Source: J095 sp964517605 (GTDB lineage Bacteria; Chloroflexota; Anaerolineae; 4572-78; J111). From it: a DNA stretch of 64,000 nt. A program made the translations under genes and the position numbers. The DNA lies in assembly GCA_964517605.1 (NCBI GenBank), contig CAZFCE010000004.1:62001-126000 (forward strand), in the 5' to 3' direction. Positions 25,601 to 35,800 of the stretch are shown one piece after another. Below the pieces are notes generated by a model, which saw only the letters and a list, made by a program, of their open reading frames with translations, did not search any database and was not told the origin of the DNA. The stretch's first letter is position 1. Each line of letters begins with the position of its first letter.

Positions 25601-28600
25601 CACGCGCTGGCTTACCAGTTGCGCCAGCAGCGTTACCAGCGCGGTGTGGTCATCTACACTGCGCCGGTTGATGCCCGCCGCCAGGTGCGGCTGCGTTTTG
25701 AGAATATCGGCTACCCACCACGTGCAGGCGCTGCGCGGCCCCAGCTCAATAAAAATGCGGTAGCCATCGTGGTAGGCGCGTTGAATCAGCGCCGGAAAGT
25801 TAACCGGCTGCGTTACCGCCGTGGCAATGTTTTGCCCCACGGCTTCGCTGGTAAGTTGATGGGGCAGCACCGGTCCGGTTTCGGTTTGGGCGGCAAAGTA
25901 CAGGTGGCAGGCCGGCGTTTTAACCAGCGGTTGCGTGTTCAGCCGCCTAAATTCGTCCGCCTCGGAGCGCATCGGCTCGCAGTGGATGACGTGAGTGTAC
26001 GGCACCGGCATCGCTTCGCAGCCCAGCGCGGCAATCACCTGCCGGCAGGCCGCCGGATCGCCACCAATGACCACCTCGTTGGTAGTGTTGATGTGCGTTA
26101 AGTATACCCGCTCAATAGAGTTGACCACTTGCTGCGCCTGTTCGGCGGGCGCTTTGAGCACAAAAATGGCCCAAATATCCTCCGATTTTGGATTTGCGAT
26201 TTTGGATTTACGATTGGCTTCTTCTTGTTCGCCATTCGCCATTCGCTCCATTCCCCAGAATTCGCGCACGGCGTTTTTGGGGCCGGATAGCCGCTCGCGG
26301 AACAGTGGCGAGGCCAGCAATTCGGCGCTGTTGTTATCTTGCACCGACCACAGCCCCAGCGCGTACATCATGGTGGTTTCGCCCAGGCTGTAGCCCAGCG
26401 CGGCGTGCGGCTGCAAGCCAAACTGCTCTTGCAAAATTTTAGTCACCAGGGTTGAGTAAGTAGCCCCGGATTGCAGCATAGTCATTGAGTCGGCCATCAA
26501 TTTGAATGTAAGCTGGTTGAGTTGCTGCTCCGAAAGGCGGTTGAGGCTGCGCGGAAACAGCGCCCGCTCGCCCACCAGTTGGCCGGGGTTGGCCACCTGC
26601 GCCGCAAAGCCGGAGTGCAAGGCGGGGAACAGGTGAAACAGGTCGCGGCCCAGGCCGGGGTAACTGCTGAACGCGCCGGGGTACACAAAGGCAACTTTGC
26701 CCCGCGCGCCCAGCGGGTTGGGCGTAAAATAGCTGCCCAGCGGCGTTTTCCACGGCTCACCGCCGGCAAACGTTTGGTCAATAGTTTTTAAGGCCAAATC
26801 AATTTCGCGTAGAATTTCGGCTTGATAGCGACCCACAATGGCCAGCGCGTAGGGCGCGGTGGCCTGCTGCCGAAACGCCTCAAAATTAAGCCGCGCCGCC
26901 GGGCCAACCGCCTCGTTTTGGGCGATGGCGGCTCGTAGCGCGTTCAACTGCGCGCGCAACGCGGGCAAATCCGCGCCGGCCACGGGGAACAGGCGCAGCG
27001 GGGCAGTGACCAGGTAGTTGTTGGGGCGCTCCGCCTGCGTTGGCTCATCGGTTAAAAGCAGGTGGGCAAACGCGCCATCGCTGCCCAGGCCGTTAATGGC
27101 CGCCCGCCGGCGCTCGGCCAGCCACGGCTGCGAGTGCGGGGCCACGTAAAACGGGCTGTTGCGCCACGCCTCCGGCTGTTTGGGGCCGCTCCAGCCCGGC
27201 GTGGCCGGAATATAACGGTGGTACAGGCAGTGCGCCGTTTTAATCAGGCTGGCCATGCCGGCGGCGGCAAAGGTGTGGCCAATATTGGCCTTGCTGCTGC
27301 CCATAGCGCAGGTTAGGTTGGCTGCATTTGTTTGGTAAACGGACACAAGCCCGTTGATTTCGGCTTCATCCTGAGGGGCCAGACCACTACCGTACACTTC
27401 CAGGTAGCCAATCTCCGCCGGAGTCAATCCGGTGGCGTCCAGCGCCTGCCGGGCGGCCAGCGCCACGCCTTCGGCCCCGGTTGCGCCTTCGACCACGCTC
27501 ACCGCCTCGATGACGGCATAAATGCGGTCGCGGGCGGCCAGCGCATCCTGGTGGCGCTTGAGCACCACCGCTCCGGCTCCTTCGCCCACCAGCCAGCCGT
27601 TGGCCTGCCGGTCAAAACTGAGCGTGGCGGTTCCGCTGTTCACCGGGTGCAGTTGGTGGCGCAGCAGCACGTTTTCAACGCCGCCGGCCAGATCAACCGC
27701 GCCCACCACCACCGCGTCCACCTCGCCGGTGGACAGCAGCAGTTGGGCCACTTCCAGCGCCTTGAAAGCGGAGTTTTCTTCGGCGGACAGGGTAAAGGTT
27801 GGGCCGGAAAAGTCCCACTGGGCGGCAATCCGGCTGGCCATAATATTGCCAATAAAGCTGGTGTACTGGTTTACCTCGGCGGCCTCGTGGATGCTGTCTT
27901 TGGTGATGCGTTCCAGTTCGGCGGTTTGCGCCGGGGTTAGCTCGATGCCGGCGGCGGCGAGGCTGGCCTGGATTTGCCACGACAAATCAACCCGGCCCCG
28001 AAAGCGGTGCAGCGATAACTCGGTGCCGGCCCCAATGATAACCGCCACGTTGCCGCCTTCGGCCAGGCCGGCGTCGCGCAGGGCGCGGTCGGCCACGTTG
28101 AGAATGAGCAATTGTTGCGGGATGGGCTGGTCGTTGTTGGGCGGGATTTTGTAGTGCAAAAAGTCCATCTCAAAATTGGTGATGTACGCGCCGGCGGGAG
28201 CGGCCTCAAGCCCGTGGGCTTTGAGCAGTTCCTGCCGGTTTTCGATGCCCTGCCAGCGGCCCGGCGGCGGCGCGATAAAATGCTGGCGGCCTTCGTAAAT
28301 GGTGCGGCCAAAACTGTCCAGCCCGTTGCAGCCGCCAAAAAAGGCATCCATGCCAATAATGGCCAGTTTGGTTGGGGGTTGCGTTGGCCGGCTGGCGGCG
28401 GTTTGGCTCTGAGCCGATTGACCGGCGGGGTGTTCTTCTAAAATAAGGTGGGCGTTGGCCCCGCCAAAGCCAAAGGCGCTTACCGCCGCCCGTTTGGTGT
28501 GGTCCTGCTGCGGCCAGGGGATGGTTTCGGTCACAATCTGGCCGGCGGAGATGACGTTATTTTTAGAGGATAACGGCTCGGTGAGGTTGATGGTGGCCGG

Positions 28601-29776
28601 AATTTGGCGGTGGGCTATGCTCAAAATCACTTTGGTCATGCCGGCCATGCCGGCGGCGGTGAGCAAATGCCCCAAATTGGATTTAACCGATCCCACGCGC
28701 GGCGCGGCCTGGCTGCGGCCAAAAAAGGCATCCATTGAGTTGAGTTCGGTTTTGTCGCCCACGGGCGTGCCGGTGGCGTGGCATTCCACATAATCAATGC
28801 TGCGCGGATCAACCTGGGCAGCGGCGTAGGCCCGTTCAAAGGCCAAAATTTGCCCTTTGGGGTTGGGTTGCAGCAAAAACTTGCCTTTGCCATCGTTAGA
28901 CAGGCCGATGCCGCTGATCACGGCGTAAATCCGGTCGCCGTCGCGCATGGCGTCGTGGTAGCGTTTTAACACAAAAACGCCGGCCCCTTCGCCGGCAAAC
29001 AGGCCGCCGCTGGTTTTGTTGAGCGGGTGGCTGTGGCCGTTTTCCGGGTATGCCTGAAAAATGGAAAAACCCATGTTGATAAAAAACGGATCGGCCCGGC
29101 TGACCGCGCCGGCCAGCATCAAATCGGTTTTGCCGGCCAGCAGGTATTGCCCGGCCAGTTTAACCGCATACAGCGACGACGCGCAGGCGGCATCGAGGGC
29201 AAAGCTAACCCCGCCCAGCCCCAACGCCCGGCCTACTACCGCCGTGGGGTAGCCAAACGTCATTAAATTGTGCGGCGCAACCGGCCCGGTTGCCGCCAGT
29301 TGAGCCAGTTCAAACGGCTGGCCCAGCAGTTCTTGCGTGGGCGGTTCGAGCGCCTGCCGGTAGATGGGCGCAAACAGGCGGTGCGACGCTTGCGTGGGAA
29401 ACGAAAGGTTGCCCAGCACCACGCCGCAACGGGCCAGCGCCGCCGGGTTTTCCAGGTAGCCGCTATCGGCCAGCGCCTCCCGCGAAACATACAGCGGCCA
29501 TTTAAACAGGTCATCCAGGCTGGCAAGAAAATCGGCGGGCAGACGGTAGCCGTGGGGATCAAACTTAAAGCCGTTAATATAGCCGCCCTGCATGCAGTAG
29601 TATTTATCCTGAACACCCTTGCCGGAGGCTAAAAACAGGTTGGGATCAACCCCCATTTGCGCGGCGGTGGCTGTTGAGGTGGTGTTTTGCCGGGCCAGTA
29701 AATTATGCCAGTACTGTTCCGGGGTTTCGGCGCCGGGGAACAGGCAGCCCAGACCGATAATCGCAATTTTTTCCAT
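22607..29776 (-). CDS. pfaC: Pfa-type synthase subunit: KS-CLF-AT-DH-DH (PfaC-like)
   Basis: A 2389-residue multidomain protein. KS at residues 1-455 has active Cys near 198 (LDAACASSLYAV), His in ECHATGT and in SNLGHLLTAAG. A chain-length-factor domain at ~470-920 has SAEENSAFKA in place of the Cys motif, so it is catalytically silent. An acyltransferase domain at ~1030-1400 has GYSLGE (serine near 1129), as in PfaB-type transferases. Two double-hotdog FabA-like dehydratases follow (~1600-1960 with CHFSDDQVMAG; ~2010-2389 with CHFYQDPVMPG). No acyltransferase of the glycerolipid type is fused. Low-complexity, repeat-derived stretches occur near residues 1172-1200 and 1435-1485. It follows the KS-AT-ACP gene by 67 bases. 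Confidence 0.93.
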   Translation of the reverse strand: MEKIAIIGLGCLFPGAETPEQYWHNLLARQNTTSTATAAQMGVDPNLFLASGKGVQDKYYCMQGGYINGFKFDPHGYRLPADFLASLDDLFKWPLYVSREALADSGYLENPAALARCGVVLGNLSFPTQASHRLFAPIYRQALEPPTQELLGQPFELAQLAATGPVAPHNLMTFGYPTAVVGRALGLGGVSFALDAACASSLYAVKLAGQYLLAGKTDLMLAGAVSRADPFFINMGFSIFQAYPENGHSHPLNKTSGGLFAGEGAGVFVLKRYHDAMRDGDRIYAVISGIGLSNDGKGKFLLQPNPKGQILAFERAYAAAQVDPRSIDYVECHATGTPVGDKTELNSMDAFFGRSQAAPRVGSVKSNLGHLLTAAGMAGMTKVILSIAHRQIPATINLTEPLSSKNNVISAGQIVTETIPWPQQDHTKRAAVSAFGFGGANAHLILEEHPAGQSAQSQTAASRPTQPPTKLAIIGMDAFFGGCNGLDSFGRTIYEGRQHFIAPPPGRWQGIENRQELLKAHGLEAAPAGAYITNFEMDFLHYKIPPNNDQPIPQQLLILNVADRALRDAGLAEGGNVAVIIGAGTELSLHRFRGRVDLSWQIQASLAAAGIELTPAQTAELERITKDSIHEAAEVNQYTSFIGNIMASRIAAQWDFSGPTFTLSAEENSAFKALEVAQLLLSTGEVDAVVVGAVDLAGGVENVLLRHQLHPVNSGTATLSFDRQANGWLVGEGAGAVVLKRHQDALAARDRIYAVIEAVSVVEGATGAEGVALAARQALDATGLTPAEIGYLEVYGSGLAPQDEAEINGLVSVYQTNAANLTCAMGSSKANIGHTFAAAGMASLIKTAHCLYHRYIPATPGWSGPKQPEAWRNSPFYVAPHSQPWLAERRRAAINGLGSDGAFAHLLLTDEPTQAERPNNYLVTAPLRLFPVAGADLPALRAQLNALRAAIAQNEAVGPAARLNFEAFRQQATAPYALAIVGRYQAEILREIDLALKTIDQTFAGGEPWKTPLGSYFTPNPLGARGKVAFVYPGAFSSYPGLGRDLFHLFPALHSGFAAQVANPGQLVGERALFPRSLNRLSEQQLNQLTFKLMADSMTMLQSGATYSTLVTKILQEQFGLQPHAALGYSLGETTMMYALGLWSVQDNNSAELLASPLFRERLSGPKNAVREFWGMERMANGEQEEANRKSKIANPKSEDIWAIFVLKAPAEQAQQVVNSIERVYLTHINTTNEVVIGGDPAACRQVIAALGCEAMPVPYTHVIHCEPMRSEADEFRRLNTQPLVKTPACHLYFAAQTETGPVLPHQLTSEAVGQNIATAVTQPVNFPALIQRAYHDGYRIFIELGPRSACTWWVADILKTQPHLAAGINRRSVDDHTALVTLLAQLVSQRVPLDLSPLYEPLPAASPASNRTLVRTVSLLEPGINDVILTDENRQKFKDVKRRQPNTESQITDDRSQKSDDRSQMAEIKSQITNIGSQTEAGSDRLLAQKNNGSLMNKPNPNPAETPSPVEAAGATPLEADSLAHQFEKLAQNTSRAADVHAAFLQGRTAAMRHMRRLVELEILGQPLPEHQPVELRAISPAAQQRPNNYSQPEHIIWNEAELLEYAGGRIEPIFGPEYAIIDTYSRRVRLPIPPYLLVSRITKLNAVRGEFKPSQITTEYDIPFDAWYSTDGQIPWAVSVESGQCDLMLISYLGIDFANKGERVYRLLDCTLTFLDDIPLEGHTLRYDISIDSFAKSGESLLFFFSYNCFVGDKMVLKMRGGCAGFFTDEELAGGKGIITTEKEKADKAALPKQYFEPRLACAQTSFNRAELLRLVHGDIAGAFGPQYNQHGLNPSLRLPPEGILMVDRITTVDPRGGAWGLGLIVSEKDLEPEHWYFPCHFSDDQVMAGSLVAEGCSQLLQFYLLYLGLQTQTRDARFQPVRDLPQVVRTRKQITACSSKLIYRMEITEIGQEPHPYAKANVDIIFEGRVVVDFKNLGLQLVEKTPDDPFFKPELAQTAVEILPPPKPALFNEEHIENFALGSISACFGPDYQIFEGRRIPRTPNGDLKLISRIVEINATRLKFTGQPSLVSEYDVPAAPWWSRQNSYPVMPYSILMEIGLQPCGFLSAYLGSTLAYPNEDFYFRNLDGDGHLLRVVDLRGKTIRNRVELLSATAIQGIIIQKFSYQLAVDDAPFYAGTAVFGYFKPQSLANQVGLDQGKKIAPWYEQAAGLPVSKINLTAPSARQQWYQANADKPHYRLAGDQLNFLDEALVIPGGGRHGQGYIFASKKINPQDWFFSCHFYQDPVMPGSLGVEAILQALQIFALHQNLGAQLKSPHFTHVADHRTVWIYRGQMTPGDATMRLEIHITGIETGPGQVTLRGDASLWKGDMRIYEVKQIGLRLAES
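25321..25470. repeat. In-frame low-complexity repeat intrusion 1 in pfaC-like gene
   Basis: Tandem degenerate copies of CTTCTG(A)CTTCTGTCATCTG-like and TTATTTGGCTTT units occupy about 150 bases between the AT and first DH domains. They translate to a hydrophilic linker with repeated SQI/DDRSQ units. The sequence type is that of intergenic repeats and is unlike the flanking domain code. Confidence 0.75.
26183..26256. repeat. In-frame low-complexity repeat intrusion 2 in pfaC-like gene
   Basis: Direct repeats GATTTTGGATTTGCGATTTT and TTCGCCATTCGCCATTCG occur inside the AT domain region and translate in frame to a hydrophilic stretch (ANGEQEEANRKSKIANPKSE). Such units are ordinarily seen between genes. 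Confidence 0.75.
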
Positions 29777-29843
29777 GACGTTAAACTTTCAGCGTGTGAT
29801 TGGGGAATAACCGGGAGGGAGTTGTGCAACTCCCTCCCAAAAT

Positions 29844-32800
29844 TTATGGTTGTTGTGGCCAGGGCGCAAACAGGTGGTTAAGCTGCGGGCTGATGGTCAC
29901 TTCTGCGCCGATGACGCGGGCGTAAACGCGGCCATCGGCATCGTGGGTGGTAATATCGGCTACCAGTTTGGCGCTGGTGCTTTGCTGCACATCCATTGAC
30001 ACGTAAGTGGTTGCGCCAAAGGGAATGGGCCGGTACTGCTCGCCACGCCCGGCCCGCAGCGGCAGGCTGCCGGCCTGGTGAAAATGGCGCGCCCAAATGA
30101 CCAGGCTTTGAAACTGGCCGTCGGCAATGTAGGGGTTAAAGTTTTGCACCGGGAATTGTCCCTGCCGGCTGGCCGGGATTTCCGGCAGCATGCAGCGCAT
30201 GGTGAGCTTGTGCGGGCTGATGTTTAACACCCGCTCCACTCCCTGAAAACTTGGCCCGTGGAACAGCGTGCCGTTTTGATAAAGCTCGGCGCGGGTAATG
30301 GGCTGCGTTTCGGCGGCGTCAAACCCGGCGTAAACGGGCGCGGCGGGCAATTCGGCCCGCAATGTCAGGGTGGCCCGGTAGTGGTAGCGCGGCTGCCCGG
30401 CGGCGGTGTGGCTGAACACCAGCGCCTTAAAAGAAACGCTGCCGGCGAATTTTTCAACCTCTTCCAGATCAAGGGTGTACTGTTTGGCGGGGCCGTGGTC
30501 GGCGTCAAACACAATCCCCTTGAGCACCTGGTAATCATCGCAGCTAAACATGGTGTAGCCGGGGTACAACTGCTCGCAGGCGTTGCCCAACCAGGCAATG
30601 GCGCACACGGTGGGCAGCACCGGGTGGCGGCCAATTACGTGATCCTGCAAAAAGGGGTTATTGGCCAGGCTTAGTTGCCGGTGCAGACGATAGCGGCGTA
30701 GCGTGGTCTCAGGGCCATCTTGCGGCAAGGCCAGCGGCCCGCCGATGACGGTTTGCGCCACGGGCGGGGTGGCCGGGGCCAGTTCTGCTGCCAGCAAGCC
30801 GGCTCCAACCTCCACCGGAATCACCTCAATGTGGCGCTCGGCAAAGAGTTGTTTGAGCGCGGGCGTCACCATGCCGCCATCCCACGGCCCCCAATTGATG
30901 GCCACCGGGCGGCAGCCGGGCTGTTGCCGGTTAAGCCGGTGCACCGTTTTGTTGAGAATTTCGTTGGCCAGCGCGTAATCGGCCTGGCCCACGTTGCCGT
31001 AAAAACCGGCTGCCGAAGAAAACAGCACCAGGTGTTCCAGTTGGCGCGGCGGCACGGCGGCCAGTAACGCTTGCAAGCCCTGCACTTTGGTGGCGTACAC
31101 CGCCTCAAAATCCGGCTCGGTTTTCTTTTCGATGAGCTTGTCCGACAGCACGCCCGCGCCGTGAATCAGCCCGGTAATGGGGCCAAAGCGCCCGGCGGCA
31201 GCGGCCAACTCGCGTTGCAGGGCCGGGGCGTCGGTTACGTCCACGCTGAGGTATTCGGCCTGCCCGCCGGCCTGCCGGATGGCCGCCAGCGTGGCTTCGA
31301 TTTCGCGTTTGGAGGTGATGGCCCGCGCCAGTTTTTGCACGGCGGCGGGCGTTGGTTTTTCGCTGGTGGCGGCCAGGTGTTCCATAATTTGCCGTTTCAG
31401 CGCGGCTTCATCGGCGTAATCTTTTAGCCAGCCGGTATCCACCGGGCTGCCCGCCGAGCGCCCCAGCAAAATAAATTTGCCGTGGTCCAGTTGGGCCAGC
31501 CGGATAACGCATTGCGCGGTGATGCCTTTGGCCCCGCCGCTCACCACCCACACCGACGGGGTAGCCGGGCGGCGAAAACTCAATTGCGGCGGCAATGCCT
31601 CAACGGTGGCGGTCAGCGTTACCCGCCCCTGCGGGCCGTACCCCACTTCGGCCAGCAGCCGGTTGGGGTCGTGCAGTTCGGCCAGAGACAGTTGCGCGGC
31701 CTGCTCCGGTGCCAGGCCCGGATGCAGGTCAATCGCCCGGCAAAAAACGTGCGGCCATTCCAGGTTGAGCGTTTTGGTCAGGCCAAACAGCCCGCCGGCG
31801 ATGGGGTTAAAATCCGGTTCGCCGCCCAGTCCCAGCGCGCCATCCAGCCGGGCCACGGTGATAAAGGCCGCCCGGCTGTGCGCCGCCGCCTCGTTCAGCG
31901 TGGTTTTAAGGTGTTTGGCGATAAAAAACACCTGTTTAACCAGCGCCTTGGCCGTTGCCGTTTCATCGCCGGGCAAAACCGGGTGCAGGTGAACAAACGC
32001 GCCCACCGGCCCTACGGCGGCCAATTGTTGCGCCAGGTGCGCCTCGCTTGCATCAGCCAGCGAGATGCGCCGCGCGCCCGGCGGCAGCGGCGATTGCGCC
32101 GCCACCAGTTCTGCCGGAAAGTTGAGCACCGCCACCGACCAGCCGCGCTGTTGCAGCGCCTCGGCCAGAGGCGTCACCGCGCCGCTGCCGTCATCGGTGA
32201 GCAGGCAGGTATAACCCGCCGGCGGCGCAAATTCTAAAAAATCGGCGGGCGGCAGCGATTTTAGTCGCGCCACCGACCGGGTAATATTGCTTTGGGGTAC
32301 AGTCAGTTCAATGCTGGTGGGGTCATCACTGAGGCTGTCTGAACCGGTTCCCACCACCGCCGGTTCAGACTTTACGAAAAAACGGGCAATTTCTCCCAGC
32401 GTGCGCAGTTCGGCCAGTTTTTCCGGGCTAACCGGCGGCAAATCGGGGTGACGTTCCTGCATTGCGCCCAGAATTTCCACCCGTTTGATGGAGTCAATGC
32501 CCAGGTCGGCTTCCATGTCCATCTCCAGTTCGAGCATTTCGGCGGGATAGCCGGTTTTCTCGCTGACAATGGCCAGCATCGAGGCGGTCAGTTGGGCGTT
32601 GGCGGCACTGGCGGCGGGCTGGGGAGCCGGGGCTACCGGAGCCGCAACCGGCGCAACCACCGGCGCGGGCGCGGCGGCAACGCCGTTGCCGCTGCCCTGC
32701 ATTTTGGCCACAATCTGGCCCAGCGTGCGCAGTTCGGCCAGTTGTTCGGGGTTGACCGGCGGCAGGTCGGGGTGACGCTCCTGCATTGCGCCCAGAATTT

Positions 32801-35800
32801 CCACCCGTTTGATGGAGTCAATGCCCAGGTCGGCTTCCATGTCCATCTCCAGTTCGAGCATTTCGGCGGGATAGCCGGTTTTCTCGCTGACAATGGCCAG
32901 CATCGAGGCGGTCAGTTGGGCGTTGGCGGCACTGGCGGCGGGCTGGGGAGCCGGGGCTACCGGAGCCGCAACCGGCGCAACCACCGGCGCGGGCGCGGCG
33001 GCAACGCCGTTGCCGCTGCCCTGCATTTTGGCCACAATCTGGCCCAGCGTGCGCAGTTCGGCCAGTTGTTCGGGGTTGACCGGCGGCAGGTCGGGGTGAC
33101 GCTCCTGCATTGCGCCCAGAATTTCCACCCGTTTGATGGAGTCAATGCCCAGGTCGGCTTCCATGTCCATCTCCAGTTCGAGCATTTCGGCGGGATAGCC
33201 GGTTTTCTCGCTGACAATGGCCAGCATCGAGGCGGTCAGTTGGGCGTTGGCGGCACTGGCGGCGGGCTGGGGAGCCGGGGCTACCGGAGCCGCAACCGGC
33301 GCAACCACCGGCGCGGGCGCGGTGGCCATCGGCGCAGCCACAACGGCAACCGACTCAACGATAACCGGCGCGGCGACGGGTTGCGGTTGGGGCGGCGTTA
33401 CCGCCGGTTGGTGTTGATGTTGAACCGGCGCGGCTTCTGTTTTGGCCGCCGGAGTGTGCACGTAAAATTGCTGCAATAAATGGAAGAAGCTCTGCGAATA
33501 TTCCTGCTGGCTTTTTAGATATTCTTCATGCACCCGGAGCGTTTCGGCTTGGTGCTGGTGCAACAGCGCCAGGCTGCGTTCCAGGCTGGCGGGGATTGAC
33601 GGCTGGGCAGCGGCGGGGGCTGCCGGTTGAGTTTTGTCCTGCATAGGTTTTTTCTGCTCCAGGTGATTATGACCGTTTAATTTGGTGTGGCCGTTAGTCT
33701 GGCCGTTGGTATGGCCATTCGCGTGGCCGTTGGTGTGTCCATTGGTATGGCCGTTGGCGTGGCCATTTGGGGTTTCTGCGGCGTGTTTGATGGCCGCCTG
33801 CACGGGCGCTGCCGGTAATGTGACCACAACGGGTTTGGGCAACGCCTCGGTTTTGGCGTGGGTTGTGGCTTTGGCCGGAACATCGGCGATGGCGGCCACC
33901 GGCAGCGGCGCGGCGGTGGCCACTACCGGTACTGCCGGCTGGCTAACGGCGGCAACTTTATGCCCGTTTTGCAGCGAGGTGGCAAAGGCGGCCTGCGTTT
34001 TATCGCTAACGTAGTTAGAGCCGTTCAATTGCACCATCATCGCCGATTTTTGCCCGGTTTTGGGTTCGGCGTCAAGCTGGTACGGGTCAATATCGCGCAG
34101 CGGCAGCCCGGCCACGCATAATTGCACGTGGGCTTCGCGCAACTGGCGGTCGCTATCCTTTTTGGGGCTGGCGTTGAGCGCCACGGTGAGGTGCGGCCTG
34201 TCGCCCAGAATATTTTTTACCAGATTGGTGAGCACGTTTTTGGGGCCGATTTCTACAAAAATGGTGCCGCCGCCGGCGTAAATATTTTCAATTTCCTGCT
34301 GAAACAGCACCGGCTTGAGAATGTGCTCTTCCAGCGCCAACTGAATGGCGCGGGGGTTGCCGGGGTGCGCCTGCCCGCTGGAATTGCTGTAAACCGGAAT
34401 GGCCGGGCTGTTGAATGTGGCTCGCTCAATGGCCTGGGCAAAGGGTTTTTGGGCGTGGCCCACCAGCGGGGTGTGAAACGCCGCCGAAACCGGCAGCGGC
34501 GTTACAAAGTAGCCACGCGCTTGCAGGTGTTGTTGCGCCTGTTGCATAGCCGCTTTTGGCCCGGCCAGCACCACTTGCTCCCGCGAGTTAACGTTGGCAA
34601 TGGTTACTCCGGCAATAGCCTGAACTTCGCCGGCCAAGCGGTCAACCTGGCCTTTCACGGCCAGCATGCTGCCGGCATCAAAATTGGGCTGGGCCGGGGG
34701 AGCCATCGCCTGTCCACGCGCTTTCATCAGCATAAAGTAATCATCGGTGTTGATGACGCCGCCGGCCCACAACGCCGTTAGCTCGCCAAAACTGTGGCCG
34801 GCCACAAAATCGGGTCTAAAGCCGGCCTGGTGCAATAACTGGTACAGGCCAAAACTGGTTGCGCCGATGGCCGGCTGGGCAAACTGGGTTTGTTGCAGGG
34901 CTTGTTGCTGGGCGGTTACATCGGCCTGGGTAAACGCGGGCGGCGGAAAAACCATGCTGGAGAGCGGCGGTTGCCCGTCGGCCACAAACAGCCGGTCAAT
35001 GCGGCCAAACGCCTCGCGGCTGGCCGGGAAGTTAAGGGCCAATTCGCGGCCCATCTCTAAATATTGCGATCCCTGGCCGGGGAACAAAGCCACTACTTTG
35101 CCGGCGGTAGCCAGCCCTTGCCGGCGGTAATAAATACCTTTGGGATGCTCCCAGCTTTCGGCGGCGCTGTTGGTTTTAAGCTGGCCAATGGCCGCCTGCA
35201 ACATTTCTCGCGCTTCGGTGCCGGAAGCGGCCACAAAGCCCAGCCGGGCCGCCGCCGCCGGAATTTTTACCGCCGCCGAGGCTTTGGCCAGTTGAGCAAA
35301 CTGGTGGTCGTTGGCTTCGGCGGGCAGCAGCGCCAGTTGCTCTTCGCAGCGAGCCAGCAGCAGGGCGGGCGTGGGCGCAGCCAGTAAAATGGGGCGCGGC
35401 GTGGCGTGCAGCCGGTAGGGCTGCCGGTGATCGGCGGTGTATTCCTCCAGCACAAAGTGGAAGTTGGTGCCGCCAAAGCCAAAGGCGCTCACGCCGGCCC
35501 GGCGGGGCGCGTCGCCGGGCGCTTTGAGCCAGGGGCGGGTTTTGGTGTTGAGGTAAAACGGCGAGTTTTCAATGTTGAGTTTGGGGTGCGGCTGCGAAAC
35601 GTTGAGCGTGGGCGGCAAAATTTTGTGGTGCAACGCCAGCGCGGTTTTGATCAAACTGGCAGCGCCGGCGGCGGCTTTGGTGTGGCCAATCTGAGATTTT
35701 ACGCTGCCCAGCGCAATCTGTTGTTTTTGGCCAATTTTGGGGCCAAACACTTCGTTTAATCCGGCAAACTCGGTGGGATCGCCGGTAGTTGTGCCGGTGC

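Noticed and set aside
32448..33479. Plus-strand open frame with repeated units opposite the ACPs
   Set aside because: The repetition is just the reverse of the ACP cassette; no start signals and no recognisable protein.
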